From contig CAVUJG010000022.1 of NCBI GenBank assembly GCA_963741755.1, positions 83,915 through 147,914 of the forward strand: DNA of 64,000 nucleotides. The letters are read 5' to 3'. A model generated the notes under the pieces. The model did no database searches. It was not told where the DNA came from and was given only the letters and a program-made list of their open reading frames with translations. The position numbers and the translations under genes are program-made. Positions 27,152 to 36,213 of the stretch are shown here, in pieces (the stretch's first letter is position 1; every line of letters begins with the position of its first letter). The stretch is from Sva-07 sp963741755 (lineage in GTDB: Bacteria; Actinomycetota; Acidimicrobiia; Acidimicrobiales; Ilumatobacteraceae).

Positions 27152-27167
27152 GTGACCTAGGGCCCTG
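27152..27167 (+). promoter_or_regulatory. DevR-like box 1 (GTGACC-TAGG-GCCCTG)
   Basis: A 16-bp motif ending 34 bp before the ATG of the PPOX gene at 27202. It is the same motif as five others in this island. Probable binding site of the DevR-like regulator encoded at 31075 (inference). Confidence 0.6.
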
Positions 27168-27201
27168 CATGGGGTCGGTGTCGGTCGTGTTGAATGGGTA
27201 C

Positions 27202-27741
27202 ATGGACGAACGCCAGGACGCCACCGAGATCCTCAGCGAATCGGAATGCTGGGAACTGCTCGACCACGCCGCGGTCGGACGCCTCGCCGTCGACATCGCC
27301 GGGCAGCCCGACATCTTCCCGATCAACTTCGTGGTCGACAAGAGCGGCATCGTCTTTCGGAGTGCAGCGGGTACCAAACTCGCCGGCGCCGTGCTCAACC
27401 GCCTGGTCGCGTTCGAGATCGACGGCTACGAACCGGGAGACCGCTCGGCCTGGAGCGTCGTGGTCAAGGGCCAGGCCCGCCCGATCGAGCGGATGCAGGA
27501 GATGTTCGACGCCGAGGACCTCCCGCTGTTCCCGTGGCTCGCCTGGGACAAGCCCAATTTCGTGCGCATCGAACCAACCGTGGTGACGGGTCGGCGCTAC
27601 CACATCGTCGACGACGCGAGCCCGGACAGTTCGCTGGGATGGTCACCGGCCGACGCCGATCCGCACGCAGAATCGCTGGCGGCTGAGCCGACCCCCGGCG
27701 CACCGTTCCATCCGGGCGAACCCAAGCTCCACGCCGATTGA
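27202..27741 (+). CDS. PPOX-family (pyridoxamine 5'-phosphate oxidase-like) protein
   Basis: A 179-residue split-barrel flavoprotein fold. ESECWELLDHAAVGRLAVDIAGQPDIFPINFVV and FRSAAGTKLAGA match FMN- or F420-binding PPOX proteins of the actinobacterial stress type; the last 30 residues are a disordered tail. ATG 27202 was preferred over an ATG 33 bp upstream, which is closer to the DevR-like box. Substrate unknown. A paralogue is at 28762. Confidence 0.88.
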   Translation: MDERQDATEILSESECWELLDHAAVGRLAVDIAGQPDIFPINFVVDKSGIVFRSAAGTKLAGAVLNRLVAFEIDGYEPGDRSAWSVVVKGQARPIERMQEMFDAEDLPLFPWLAWDKPNFVRIEPTVVTGRRYHIVDDASPDSSLGWSPADADPHAESLAAEPTPGAPFHPGEPKLHAD

Positions 27742-27760
27742 ACCGGGGTCGTCGCCCCCG

Positions 27761-28618
27761 CTAGCGACTCGGGACGATCACGATCGGAATTGCCGCGTCA
27801 TGGAGGAGCCACGCGCTCACCGAGCCCAGCAGGCCGGCGGCGATCAGCCCGTGACCGCGGGTGCCGACGACCACCAGATCCGCTCCGGTTTGCGCCTCGG
27901 CGAGCGCTTGGCGAGGTCCCTGCATCACGATCGAGCGCTCGGCTCGCCCGTGCGGATCGATGGCGTCCAGCGCGTTGGTGATGCGCTGCTGTTCGGCTTC
28001 GATCTCGTCACCGAATCGATCGCGGGTCAGGTCCTCGTCGAGCCATGGTGCCACTTCGATCGCCGCGATGGCTCGAACGTGAGCGGTGTCGCCGGCGAAC
28101 TCGAGCGCCCAACGCAGCGCATCGCCAGCGTGGTCGCTGCCGTCGAACCCCACCACGATGGAGGAGATCCGATCGGGTGCAGCCCCGATCGGAACGACCG
28201 CGACCGGCGCATGAGCGTGGGTGGCGCAGTACCGGCTCACCGAGCCCAGCGGGTGATGACGCAACTCACCGGCCCCCGTGCGCCCGATCACCAGCAGATC
28301 GGCGTCGACGGTCGCGTCGATGAGCACATGCGGAGCCTGGCCCTCGACCACCAGCGGCTGCACCCTTGCGGCGTCGGGATGCGACGCCGTGGCCGACTCG
28401 ATCGCCACATCGACATCGTGTCCGGCGACCGCGGCCAGACCGAGTTCGTCGACGCCGAATCCTCGTTTGGCGGTGAACAACGCCATCATCGTCGACACGT
28501 GGAACGCGCCGAGCGCCGTGATCTCGACCTCACGACCAGCGCTGTGGGCGACCGCCCAACGCAACGCGTCGATCGCTGCATCCGATCCGTCGATTCCAAC
28601 GACCCAACGAGCGCCCAT
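27761..28618 (-). CDS. universal stress protein (tandem UspA domains)
   Basis: A 285-residue protein with two UspA domains: MGARWVVGIDGSDAAIDALRWA with LLVIGRTGAGELRHHPLGSVSRYC, then IVVGFDGSDHAGDALRWA with VVVGTRGHGLIAAGLLGSVSAWLL. Both carry the GxxG-x9-GS ATP-binding pattern. Start ATG 28618. It is divergent from the PPOX gene at 28762 and shares a DevR-like box in between. Confidence 0.94.
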   Translation of the reverse strand: MGARWVVGIDGSDAAIDALRWAVAHSAGREVEITALGAFHVSTMMALFTAKRGFGVDELGLAAVAGHDVDVAIESATASHPDAARVQPLVVEGQAPHVLIDATVDADLLVIGRTGAGELRHHPLGSVSRYCATHAHAPVAVVPIGAAPDRISSIVVGFDGSDHAGDALRWALEFAGDTAHVRAIAAIEVAPWLDEDLTRDRFGDEIEAEQQRITNALDAIDPHGRAERSIVMQGPRQALAEAQTGADLVVVGTRGHGLIAAGLLGSVSAWLLHDAAIPIVIVPSR

Positions 28619-28699
28619 GGCAACGAGTATCACCGGTACCCGGCGGGCCGCCCAGGGTCCGAAGACTCCCCGCCGCATCGGTCGGATCGGCCTCGACGC

Positions 28700-28715
28700 G
28701 TGACCAACGGCCCTG
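28700..28715. promoter_or_regulatory. DevR-like box 2 (divergent USP/PPOX promoter)
   Basis: GTGACCAACGGCCCTG, 46 bp before the PPOX start and 81 bp upstream of the divergent USP start. It fits control of both genes (inference). Confidence 0.55.
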
Positions 28716-28761
28716 GCACACCATCCGATGTACGACGGACGATCATGATGGAGGGATCACC

Positions 28762-29190
28762 GTGGACGACGAACCACTCGAAGAGCTGTCCGAGTCGGAA
28801 TGCTGGGCACTGCTGCGCACTGTCGACGTCGGCCGTCTGGCCACGCCGACCGAGCGCGGTGGCGTCGATGTGTACCCGGTGAACCACGTCGTCGATCAGG
28901 GCTCGATCGTGTTCCGGACCGCGATGGGTACCAAGGTGACCAATGCGATCGACGCACCCGAAGTCGCCTTCGAGGCCGACAACGCCGCACGGACCTACGA
29001 CGAGCAGGTCGACGACCCGTGGAGCGTCGTCGTGCACGGCCGTGCCGAACTGGTCACGATCACCACCGAGCTGTTCGACAGCTTCGAGCCTGCGGTGCGC
29101 CCATGGCACGTGTCGAACAAGCCGTACTTCGTCCGCCTTGTTCCGACCACGGTCTCCGGCCGAAGATTCCATCTGCAGTCCAACTCATGA
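28762..29190 (+). CDS. PPOX-family protein
   Basis: A 142-residue single-domain PPOX fold with the same opening as its paralogue (ESECWALLRTVDVGRLATPT, YPVNHVVDQGSIVFRTAMGTK). Start GTG 28762. Probably binds a flavin or F420 and handles reactive species in stressed or non-growing cells, as proposed for similar mycobacterial proteins. It heads an operon with the USP at 29225 and the sensor kinase at 30070. Confidence 0.9.
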   Translation: MDDEPLEELSESECWALLRTVDVGRLATPTERGGVDVYPVNHVVDQGSIVFRTAMGTKVTNAIDAPEVAFEADNAARTYDEQVDDPWSVVVHGRAELVTITTELFDSFEPAVRPWHVSNKPYFVRLVPTTVSGRRFHLQSNS

Positions 29191-29224
29191 CCACACCGTC
29201 CGACACGCACCGCAAGGAGACACC

Positions 29225-30034
29225 ATGGTTCAGCACTTGATCGTCCCGGTCGACGGCTCCGACGCCTCGTGGCGAGCAGTCGACGTCGCCGTCCAGCTCG
29301 CACGTCGCAGCGATACCCCGGTCGATGTCATCGAGGTCGTGTTCGACGAACACGATGCCGGCGAAGCAGAAGCTCGCCTGACCGAACGTCTCGAGCAGCA
29401 CGACACCTCCGGGGTGCACGCGACGACCCATGTACACGTGGCCGCCGAAAGCGTCGCTCAGGTCATCGGCAGCGAGGTCGAACAGCACCCCGAGGTCACC
29501 GTCGTGATCGCGTCGCACGGTCGGGGCCGCTCGGCGGCGCTGCTCGGCAGCGTGACGGAGGAACTGCTCGAACGGATCTTCGGGCCGATCCTCGTGGTTG
29601 GACCACACGTCACCACCGGCGGCTTCGACGGGCCGATCCTGGCAACGGTCGACGGTTCCCACGAGTCCGAGTCGGTCCTGCCGCTCGCCGCTGCCTGGGG
29701 CATCGAACTCGGCAGCGAACCGTGGATCATCGAGGTGGCCGAACCCCAGTCGTCGATGTCGGCCGATGTGAACGAGTCCGCCTACCCCGCTCGGCTGGCA
29801 CGCAGACTCGCCAAGGACTCGGGCCACCCGGTCCAGTACGAGGTGCTGCACGGCGAACACGTCCACGACGAAGTCGCCGACTTCGCGTCGTCGATCGACG
29901 CCTCGCTGATCGTCGCCAGCACTCGCGGTCGGACCGGAATGTCGAGATTCGTGATCGGCAGTACCGCGGCAGCGATCGTTCGCCACGCACCGTGTCCGGT
30001 GCTGCTCGTGCGACCGCCCCACCTCGCTCCCTGA
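29225..30034 (+). CDS. universal stress protein (tandem UspA domains)
   Basis: A 269-residue two-domain USP. HLIVPVDGSDASWRAV opens domain one and VVIASHGRGRSAALLGSVTEELL gives its nucleotide loop; LIVASTRGRTGMSRFVIGSTAAAIV is the loop of domain two. AAGGAG lies 7 bp before ATG 29225, a strong ribosome site. 34-bp gaps on both sides place it between the PPOX and kinase genes. Confidence 0.93.
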   Translation: MVQHLIVPVDGSDASWRAVDVAVQLARRSDTPVDVIEVVFDEHDAGEAEARLTERLEQHDTSGVHATTHVHVAAESVAQVIGSEVEQHPEVTVVIASHGRGRSAALLGSVTEELLERIFGPILVVGPHVTTGGFDGPILATVDGSHESESVLPLAAAWGIELGSEPWIIEVAEPQSSMSADVNESAYPARLARRLAKDSGHPVQYEVLHGEHVHDEVADFASSIDASLIVASTRGRTGMSRFVIGSTAAAIVRHAPCPVLLVRPPHLAP

Positions 30035-30069
30035 GGCCCGTTGAAGCGTTGGCCGGGAGCGCCAATAGC

Positions 30070-31056
30070 ATGAGGCGCGCCATGGACCGCGCCGAGCTCG
30101 CAGGAGCGTTGATCGACTCGTCCCCCGACGGACTGCTGCTCGTCGACGCCGACGGGCTGATCCAGCTGGCGAACCCGATCGCCGAAACGCTGTTCGGACG
30201 GACCGAGGACGACCTGGTCGGATCGTCGATTGATGAGCTCGTTCCACCAGAGTTCCGAGCGACGCATCCTCAACGACGTGGCGCATACACCGCGGCGCCG
30301 ACCAGTCGACCGATGGGGACGGGCTTGGAGCTGTTCGCCCAGCACTCCTCTGGCGAGATGTTCCCCGTCGAGATCAGTCTGAGCCCGTGCACGATCGACG
30401 ATGTGGTCTTCACGATCGCCACGATCCGCGACGTCAGCGATCGCCAGGAGTCGGCGTCGCGGATGGCGATGCTGCAGGACCGCGAGCGCATCGCCCGCGA
30501 CCTGCACGACATGGTGATCCAACGGCTCTTCGCCGCCGGGATGAACCTGCAGGCCGTGCAGTCGTCTGCGCAACCACCGATGGTGGCCGACCGCATTGCG
30601 TCGACGATCAACGAACTCGACGACACCATCCGCGAGCTCCGCTCGGCCATCTTCCGGCTGGGCCAGCACGACGAGCGCCGCACCCTCTCTGCCCAACTCA
30701 CCGAGCTGGTGCACGAGCGGGCCCGTCACCTGGGGTTCGAACCGGTGCTCCGACTCGCAGGCGACCTCGACCAACTCCCCGACTTCATCGCCGACCAGCT
30801 GGTGGCAACGGTCACCGAGGGACTGTCGAATGTCGTTCGACACGCCAATGCCACCACCGCCGAGGTTCGTATCGAAAGTGTGGGCACGACGTTGTCGCTC
30901 CTGATCAGCGACGACGGCGTCGGCCTTCCAAACGAACCGAAACGGTCCGGCGGGCTGTCGAACATGATGTGGCGCGCCGCCGAACTCGGGGGCAGTTGCA
31001 CCGTCGGCCCCAACGAGCCGGCCGGCACCAGCCTGCACTGGCACGTCCCGGTCTGA
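30070..31056 (+). CDS. DevS/DosS-like sensor histidine kinase with PAS domain
   Basis: A 328-residue cytosolic kinase. An N-terminal PAS domain (ALIDSSPDGLLLVDADGLIQLANPIAETLFG) is followed by HisKA_3 (RERIARDLHDMVIQRLFAAGMNLQ, very like DevS of mycobacteria) and HATPase_c (GLSNVVRHANATT, ISDDGVGLP). It lacks the two GAF domains of DevS, so the signal is probably sensed by the PAS domain (redox, oxygen or a ligand; inference). The likely partner is the DevR-like regulator encoded convergently 18 bp away. Confidence 0.92.
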   Translation: MRRAMDRAELAGALIDSSPDGLLLVDADGLIQLANPIAETLFGRTEDDLVGSSIDELVPPEFRATHPQRRGAYTAAPTSRPMGTGLELFAQHSSGEMFPVEISLSPCTIDDVVFTIATIRDVSDRQESASRMAMLQDRERIARDLHDMVIQRLFAAGMNLQAVQSSAQPPMVADRIASTINELDDTIRELRSAIFRLGQHDERRTLSAQLTELVHERARHLGFEPVLRLAGDLDQLPDFIADQLVATVTEGLSNVVRHANATTAEVRIESVGTTLSLLISDDGVGLPNEPKRSGGLSNMMWRAAELGGSCTVGPNEPAGTSLHWHVPV

Positions 31057-31074
31057 CCCGACCGCGGGCGGGAT

Positions 31075-31740
31075 TCACATCTCGTTGCGATGGCGTTCGA
31101 CGAGCCGGGCGGCGAGCGCCGCTGCCTCGGTGCGTCGCGACATGCCGAGCTTCGCGAGGAGATTCGACACGTAGTTCTTGACGGTCTTCTCGGCGAGGTA
31201 CATCTCCTGAGCGATCTGGCGGTTCGTGTAGCCCTCGCCGATCAGGTCGAAGATCCGTCGCTCCTGCGCCGTCAGATCGTCGAGCCGCCCCTCCTCGCTG
31301 TCGCGCAGTCGCCGACTCGCGAGCCGCACCTCGGCATCATCGAGGTAGCGGCGACCCTCGGCGACGCCGCGGATTGCGTCGACGAGTTCATTGCTGCGGA
31401 TCTGTTTGAGGATGAAACCCGACGCACCGGCAAGCCCCGCGTCGACGATGGCCCGGTCGCTGTCGAACGATGTCAGGATCAGCACCTTGACCAACGGGAA
31501 CTCGGTGGTGATTTCGCGGCACACGTCGATCCCGTTGTGCTCGCCGTCGCCGAGGCGGACGTCGAGGACCGCGACGTCGGGGGTGTGTTCCCGAATTCCG
31601 GCGATCGCCTCCTCCGCGGTGCCGGCCTCGCCAACGACGCTGAGGTCGCTTTCGGCCTCGAGTGCGGCGGCGATGCCTCGTCGGACCACCTCGTGATCGT
31701 CGAGCAGGAAGACACGAATCATCGCGCCATCATCGCTCAT
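31075..31740 (-). CDS. DevR/DosR-like response regulator
   Basis: A 221-residue NarL-type regulator. Receiver: IRVFLLDDHEVVRRGIAAAL, phosphoacceptor Asp in VAVLDVRLGDG, Thr in LILTSFDS, Lys in FILKQIRS. The C-terminal HTH (YTNRQIAQEMYLAEKTVKNYVSNLLAKLGMSRRTEAA) is close to that of mycobacterial DevR, whose Lys/Asn recognition residues (KxxKN) are conserved. An internal start at MIRVFLL is also possible. It probably binds the repeated 16-bp motif in this island and controls it (inference). Confidence 0.93.
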   Translation of the reverse strand: MSDDGAMIRVFLLDDHEVVRRGIAAALEAESDLSVVGEAGTAEEAIAGIREHTPDVAVLDVRLGDGEHNGIDVCREITTEFPLVKVLILTSFDSDRAIVDAGLAGASGFILKQIRSNELVDAIRGVAEGRRYLDDAEVRLASRRLRDSEEGRLDDLTAQERRIFDLIGEGYTNRQIAQEMYLAEKTVKNYVSNLLAKLGMSRRTEAAALAARLVERHRNEM

Positions 31741-31768
31741 CCGCCGCCACGTAACGCGCTCTGGCGCC

Positions 31769-32686
31769 TCACACCGTCAAAGGAACGACAGCAATCGGGC
31801 GATGGACGTGGTGCAACAGCCAGGTCGACACCGAACCGAGCAGCGCCGCGCCGACGGCCCCGTGCCCACGCGCTCCGACCACGACGATGTCGGCGTTCTC
31901 GGCCTGCGACGCAAGTGCCGAACGAGGGGTGCCGCGGACGAATTCGCGTTCGAGCGTGACGTCGCAGAGGCGTGCCTGGTCGGCGACGGAGTCGACGAGG
32001 TGGTGAAAGCGGTCAGCTGCGAGGTCGCTCGCATCGGGGAAGAAGAATGCGTCGGCGCCGACGGCGAGAGGCGTGGCATCCCAGACCCATGCAACGACGA
32101 CGGTGCCGCCGGGCGAGGCGAAGTCGATCGCCCACCGCAGCGCCTCCATCGAGTTGGGCGAGCCGTCGCAGCCGACGAGGACCGTCTCGGCGCGTTTCGG
32201 TTCAACGTCTCCCGGCACCACGATCGTCGGCACCGATGCATGCGTGGCGCACTGGGTGCTCGTCGAGCCGAGCAGAAGTCGGGCAAAGCCCCCGCGACCC
32301 CGGCTGCCGATCACCAACAGCGCCGCTGATTCGGAGGACTCGAGGAGCACCTGAGCAGGGCCTCCGTGACCGACCGACGCAACGACGGGGACATCGAGAC
32401 GCTCACCCAGTTGCGTGGCGATCTCGGCGACGTCGTGGGCGGCAGCATCGTGGAAGCCGGTGTCGTCGAGTTCCACCACCATCGGTGCCGACATCGGATA
32501 CGCGCCGACCACGGGGGTCTGCCAGGCGGTGACCAACTCGACTGCGGTGGCGCGACCGGCGACATTGACCGCGGCCCACTCGAGCGCGTTCGACGCACAC
32601 TCCGACCCGTCGAGGCCGACGACCCAGGTTCCCTGATCGGCTCGATGAGACGAGTCCGAACCCATCACCTCATGTGTCATCACCAT
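31769..32686 (-). CDS. universal stress protein (tandem UspA domains)
   Basis: A 305-residue two-domain USP: TWVVGLDGSECASNALEWA with VIGSRGRGGFARLLLGSTS, then VLVGCDGSPNSMEALRWA with VVVGARGHGAVGAALLGSVSTWLL. ATG 32686 is preceded by AGAGGTG, so I prefer it to the upstream in-frame ATG at 32749. DevR-like box 3 lies 97 bp upstream. Confidence 0.93.
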   Translation of the reverse strand: MVMTHEVMGSDSSHRADQGTWVVGLDGSECASNALEWAAVNVAGRATAVELVTAWQTPVVGAYPMSAPMVVELDDTGFHDAAAHDVAEIATQLGERLDVPVVASVGHGGPAQVLLESSESAALLVIGSRGRGGFARLLLGSTSTQCATHASVPTIVVPGDVEPKRAETVLVGCDGSPNSMEALRWAIDFASPGGTVVVAWVWDATPLAVGADAFFFPDASDLAADRFHHLVDSVADQARLCDVTLEREFVRGTPRSALASQAENADIVVVGARGHGAVGAALLGSVSTWLLHHVHRPIAVVPLTV

Positions 32687-32783
32687 GGGTTCACCTCTTT
32701 CCATCGGGGCATCCCCCATCCCCGTCGTCTGCGACGCATCCACGTCCATTGCGATGATTGAACCGCCCGCAGCACCTCCTCGT

Positions 32784-32799
32784 CAGGGCCAAAGGTCAC
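32784..32799 (-). promoter_or_regulatory. DevR-like box 3
   Basis: On the minus strand GTGACCTTTGGCCCTG, oriented toward the USP gene starting at 32686. With box 4, it lies in a 224-bp divergent gap to ahpD, where I see no gene. Confidence 0.6.
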
Positions 32800-32833
32800 G
32801 CAATCGAGCCTGCTCGCACCACATCTGGACGCG

Positions 32834-32849
32834 CTGACCTTGGCCTCTG
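32834..32849 (+). promoter_or_regulatory. DevR-like box 4
   Basis: CTGACCTTGGCCTCTG, oriented toward the AhpD-like gene (start 62 bp downstream). One position differs from the consensus GGCCCTG half. Confidence 0.5.
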
Positions 32850-32910
32850 GCCGACGTCCGGGGTCCGAGCGTCACGATGGACCCACCGACTCGACGACGC
32901 TGGAGGCGCC

Positions 32911-33252
32911 ATGACCGAAGACTTCCCCGCACTACGCAACGAACTGCGCCAGGGCTATCGCGACCTGATGCAAGTGATTCCCGACCAGATGAAGGGCTTC
33001 GGCGACCTGCACCGAGCGGCGGTCAAGGACGGCGCCCTGCCTCAGGCCACCAAGGAACTGATGGCCGTCGCGATCGCCATCTGCACGCGGTGTGACGACT
33101 GCATCACCCTGCACATGCACGATGCGATTCGTGCCGGCGCAACACCGGAGATGGTGCACGAGGCGATCGGCGTCGCGCTGCTGATGGGCGGCGGCCCGGC
33201 GTCGACGTACGCAACCCACGCCATGCGCGCCCTCGAACAGTTCAGCGCCTAG
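32911..33252 (+). CDS. AhpD-like carboxymuconolactone decarboxylase-family protein
   Basis: A 113-residue CMD-fold protein. CTRCDDCITLHMHDA has the redox CxxC with following His of AhpD alkylhydroperoxidases. GGAGG precedes ATG 32911 by 4 bp. It probably reduces peroxides or adaptor proteins in stressed cells. Part of the dormancy-like island. Confidence 0.88.
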   Translation: MTEDFPALRNELRQGYRDLMQVIPDQMKGFGDLHRAAVKDGALPQATKELMAVAIAICTRCDDCITLHMHDAIRAGATPEMVHEAIGVALLMGGGPASTYATHAMRALEQFSA

Positions 33253-33264
33253 CAGCCGTCACTG

Positions 33265-33280
33265 TTGACCTTGGCCCCTG
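33265..33280 (+). promoter_or_regulatory. DevR-like box 5
   Basis: TTGACCTTGGCCCCTG, ending 35 bp before the ATG of the acyl-CoA ligase at 33316. The distance matches boxes 1 and 6 (34 and 33 bp). Confidence 0.6.
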
Positions 33281-33315
33281 TCGCCAGCGGGCCGATCGGT
33301 GAATGCTCAACCATC

Positions 33316-35119
33316 ATGTCGATCCATCCAGAGCCGTGGCTGGTCGACTACGCCGCAACGGTGGCGTCGTTCGACTGGGATGTGGCATGGGCCGCGCTGC
33401 GCTCCGACGGCGGGGCCGGGCGACCCGGCAGCGTGAACATCGCGGACCTGGCGGTCGATCGACACGTCCGCGAGGGCCGAGGCGATCGAGTGGCGCTCCG
33501 ATTCATCGGCCGCGAGCCGAACGATGTCGACGAGCCCGTCGACATCACCTATGCGCGACTGGCTCGGCGAACGAACCGATTCGCTGATGCGATGGGGCGC
33601 CGCGGCTTCGGTCCAGGCACCGGCGTGGCCACCCTCGCCGGCCGCATCCCCGATCTGTACGTGGCTGCACTCGGCACGCTCAAAGCGCAGGGCACCTTCA
33701 CACCGTTGTTCTCGGCGTTCGGGCCTGATCCCATCGCGCAACGGATGAACCTCGGGCGCATCAAGATCCTGGTCACGACGCCATTGCTGTACCGCCGCAA
33801 GGTGGCGCCCATGCTCGATCGTCTGGCTCACCTCGAACTCGTGCTGGTGAGCGGGAGCACCGAGGACGATGTCGGGGTCGCTCGGACCAACTCGACCGGA
33901 CCACAGGTGATGTCGATCGGAGCGTTCCTCACCGAGGGCAGTGACACATTCCAGCCGGCTCCGACCGATCCCGAGACGCCGGCGCTCGTGCACTTCACGA
34001 GCGGCACGACCGGCCAACCGAAAGGCGCCGTCCACGTTCATGCGGCGGTCGTCACCCATCACATCACCGGCCGACTGGTGCTCGACCTGCACGACGGCGA
34101 CCGGTTCTGGTGCACGGCCGACCCGGGGTGGGTGACAGGGACGTCGTACGGCATCATCGCCCCGCTCACGAACGGCGTCACCAGCATCGTCGACGAAGCA
34201 GAGTTCGATGCTCGCCGCTGGTACGAGATTCTGGACCGCCACGAGGTCGACGTCTTCTACACCGCACCGACGGCGATTCGCATGCTGCAACGAGCCGGCA
34301 ACGATCTCGCCGCCGAGGTCGACCTCTCGCACCTCCGTCTGGTCGCCAGCGTCGGCGAACCGCTCGACCCCGACGCCGTGCACTGGTGTCAGCAGACGTT
34401 CGGCGTCCCGGTGATCGACACGTGGTGGCAGACCGAGACGGGCGGCATCATGATCTCGAATCATCGTTCGCAACCCGTTCGACCCGGCTCGATGGGGCGG
34501 CCGCTGCCGGGCATCGAGGTCGGACTGCTCGAGCGCGACGCCGATGGCGACGTGGTCCTCGACGGCACCGGAGCACCGCTGCCAGGTGACCGATCCGGAG
34601 CAGTCCGGCGAACTCGCCTTGCGCGCCGGTTGGCCCTCGATGTTCCGCACCTACCTCGACCAGGACGAGCGCTACCAGCGATCGTTCGTCGACGGGTGGT
34701 ATCGAACCGGCGACCTTGCTCGGTGCGACGCCGACGGCTACTACTGGTTCGTCGGTCGCGGCGACGACGTGATCAAGACCTCGGGGCACCTGATCGGTCC
34801 GTTCGAGGTCGAGTCCGCGATGAACGATCACCCCGCCGTCGCGGAGACCGGGGTGATCGGCAAACCCGATGCCACGGCCGGCGCGATCGTGAAGGCGTTC
34901 GTCGTCCTCGCCGACGGGCACGAGCCGACCGACGAACTCCAGCGGGAACTGCTCGGCCACGCACGGGCGCGGTTGGGTGCCGCCGTGGCTCCCCGCGAGA
35001 TCGAGTTCGTCGCCGACCTCCCGCACACGCGAAGCGGCAAGATCATGCGGCGCGTGCTCAAAGCGCGCGAGCTCGGCGAGGACGAAGGTGACACCTCGAC
35101 ACTGGAGGCCCCGACATGA
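33316..35119 (+). pseudogene. AMP-binding acyl-CoA synthetase (acetate-CoA ligase-like), frameshifted
   Basis: Activates a carboxylic acid as acyl-AMP and transfers it to CoA. P-loop LVHFTSGTTGQPKGA, A5 motif DTWWQTETGG and, after the shift, SFVDGWYRTGDLARCDADGYYWFVGRGDDVIKTSG and C-terminal SGKIMRR with the catalytic Lys are all present. The frame breaks at about 34585, where CCAGGTGACC should read CCA-GTG-ACC: one extra G. The first frame runs on to 35091 only as noise. Correcting it gives about 600 residues, normal length. The stop overlaps the E1alpha start, so it heads a five-gene operon after DevR-like box 5. Confidence 0.85.
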
Positions 35120-36213
35120 CCACCGAAGTTCCCCACGCCCAGGTCTCCGGGAACCACGATCTCGAGCGTCGCCTGCTCGCCGACATGATCCGCATCCGGG
35201 TCTTCGAGGAGCGGTGTGCCGAGCTGTACGGCGAGTCGAAGATCCGCGGGTTCCTCCACCTCTACATCGGCGAGGAGGCGGTGGCGTCGGGGGTGATGAG
35301 CTGCCTCCAACCCGACGACGCCGTGCTCGCCACCTATCGCGAGCACGGTCACGCCCTGCTCCGGGGGGTGCCGGCAGCGTCGATCATGAGCGAGATGTTC
35401 GGCAAGGCGACGGGGTGTTCGGGCGGCCGGGGCGGGTCGATGCACCTGTTCGACGCCGAGACGCGATTCTTCGGTGGAAACGCGATCGTCGGCGGCCACC
35501 TCCCGTTGGCCGTCGGCCTCGGACTCGCAGATCAGATGCTCGGGCACGACGGTGCCGTGACGGTCTGCTTCTTCGGTGAAGGAGCGATGGCCGAGGGCGA
35601 ATTCCACGAGGCGATGAATCTGGCGGCACTGTGGAACGTCCCGGTGCTGTTCTGCTGCGAGAACAACCGGTACGCAATGGGAACCTCGCTGAAGTCGAGC
35701 GAGTCGCAGGTCGATCTGGCGCTCAAGGCGGCGAGCTACGCATTGCCGGCCTGGAGCGTCGACGGCATGGACGTCATGGAGGTACACCGGGCAGCGACCA
35801 ACGCCCTGTCAGCGATCCGATCGGGCGGCGGCCCGGTGTTCCTCGAGTTCCAGACGTACCGGTTCCGGGCTCACTCGATGTTCGACCCCGACCTGTATCG
35901 CGACCCCGACGAAGTCGAGCGGTGGAAACAACGCGATCCGATCACGACCTTCGCGAGCCAGCTCACGGCAGACGGCGTGATCGACGACGCCGACCTCGAA
36001 GCGATGTTTGCGGCTGCTCGCGACGAGACCGAGGCCGCTGTGATCGCTGCTGACGAGGCCCCGCTCGAGACGGTCGGCACACTGCTCGACCACGTCACCC
36101 GTCCGGTCGAGGCGACCGTGGTTCCCGCAGGCCCGGGCGCGGGGAACCGGACCGTGGTTCCCGGAGACCTGGGCTCGGGGAACCTCGACGACACCGACGA
36201 GGTGTGGCCGTGA
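35116..36213 (+). CDS. 2-oxoacid/acetoin dehydrogenase E1 alpha subunit
   Basis: A 365-residue thiamine-diphosphate subunit. TPP motif VCFFGEGAMAEGEFHEAMNLAALW...CENN (family GDG to GEG), GGRGGSMHLFD and RFRAHSMFDPDLYRDP phosphorylation-loop region match PdhA/AcoA. ATG 35116 overlaps the ligase stop by 4 bp. Residues 5-14 and about 335-357 are encoded by copies of a palindromic repeat (family E), an odd addition at both ends of the protein. Operon with E1beta, E2 and an acyl carrier protein. No E3 gene in the window. Confidence 0.93.
   Translation: MTTEVPHAQVSGNHDLERRLLADMIRIRVFEERCAELYGESKIRGFLHLYIGEEAVASGVMSCLQPDDAVLATYREHGHALLRGVPAASIMSEMFGKATGCSGGRGGSMHLFDAETRFFGGNAIVGGHLPLAVGLGLADQMLGHDGAVTVCFFGEGAMAEGEFHEAMNLAALWNVPVLFCCENNRYAMGTSLKSSESQVDLALKAASYALPAWSVDGMDVMEVHRAATNALSAIRSGGGPVFLEFQTYRFRAHSMFDPDLYRDPDEVERWKQRDPITTFASQLTADGVIDDADLEAMFAAARDETEAAVIAADEAPLETVGTLLDHVTRPVEATVVPAGPGAGNRTVVPGDLGSGNLDDTDEVWP
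35128..35157. repeat. family E palindromic repeat inside E1alpha, inverted copy
   Basis: GTTCCCCACGCCCAGGTCTC followed by CGGGAACCAC is the reverse complement of the repeats at 36118 and 36154. It encodes residues 5-14 of E1alpha in frame (VPHAQVSGNH). Confidence 0.65.
36118..36184. repeat. family E palindromic repeat, two tandem in-frame copies in the E1alpha tail
   Basis: Two units of GTGGTTCCC-N14/15-GGGGAACC start at 36118 and 36154 (period 36 bp, 12 codons), encoding TVVPAGPGAGNR and TVVPGDLGSGNL. Each unit is itself an imperfect inverted repeat (GGTTCCC/GGGAACC). They extend E1alpha beyond the usual end, between the last conserved helix and the stop. Confidence 0.7.
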
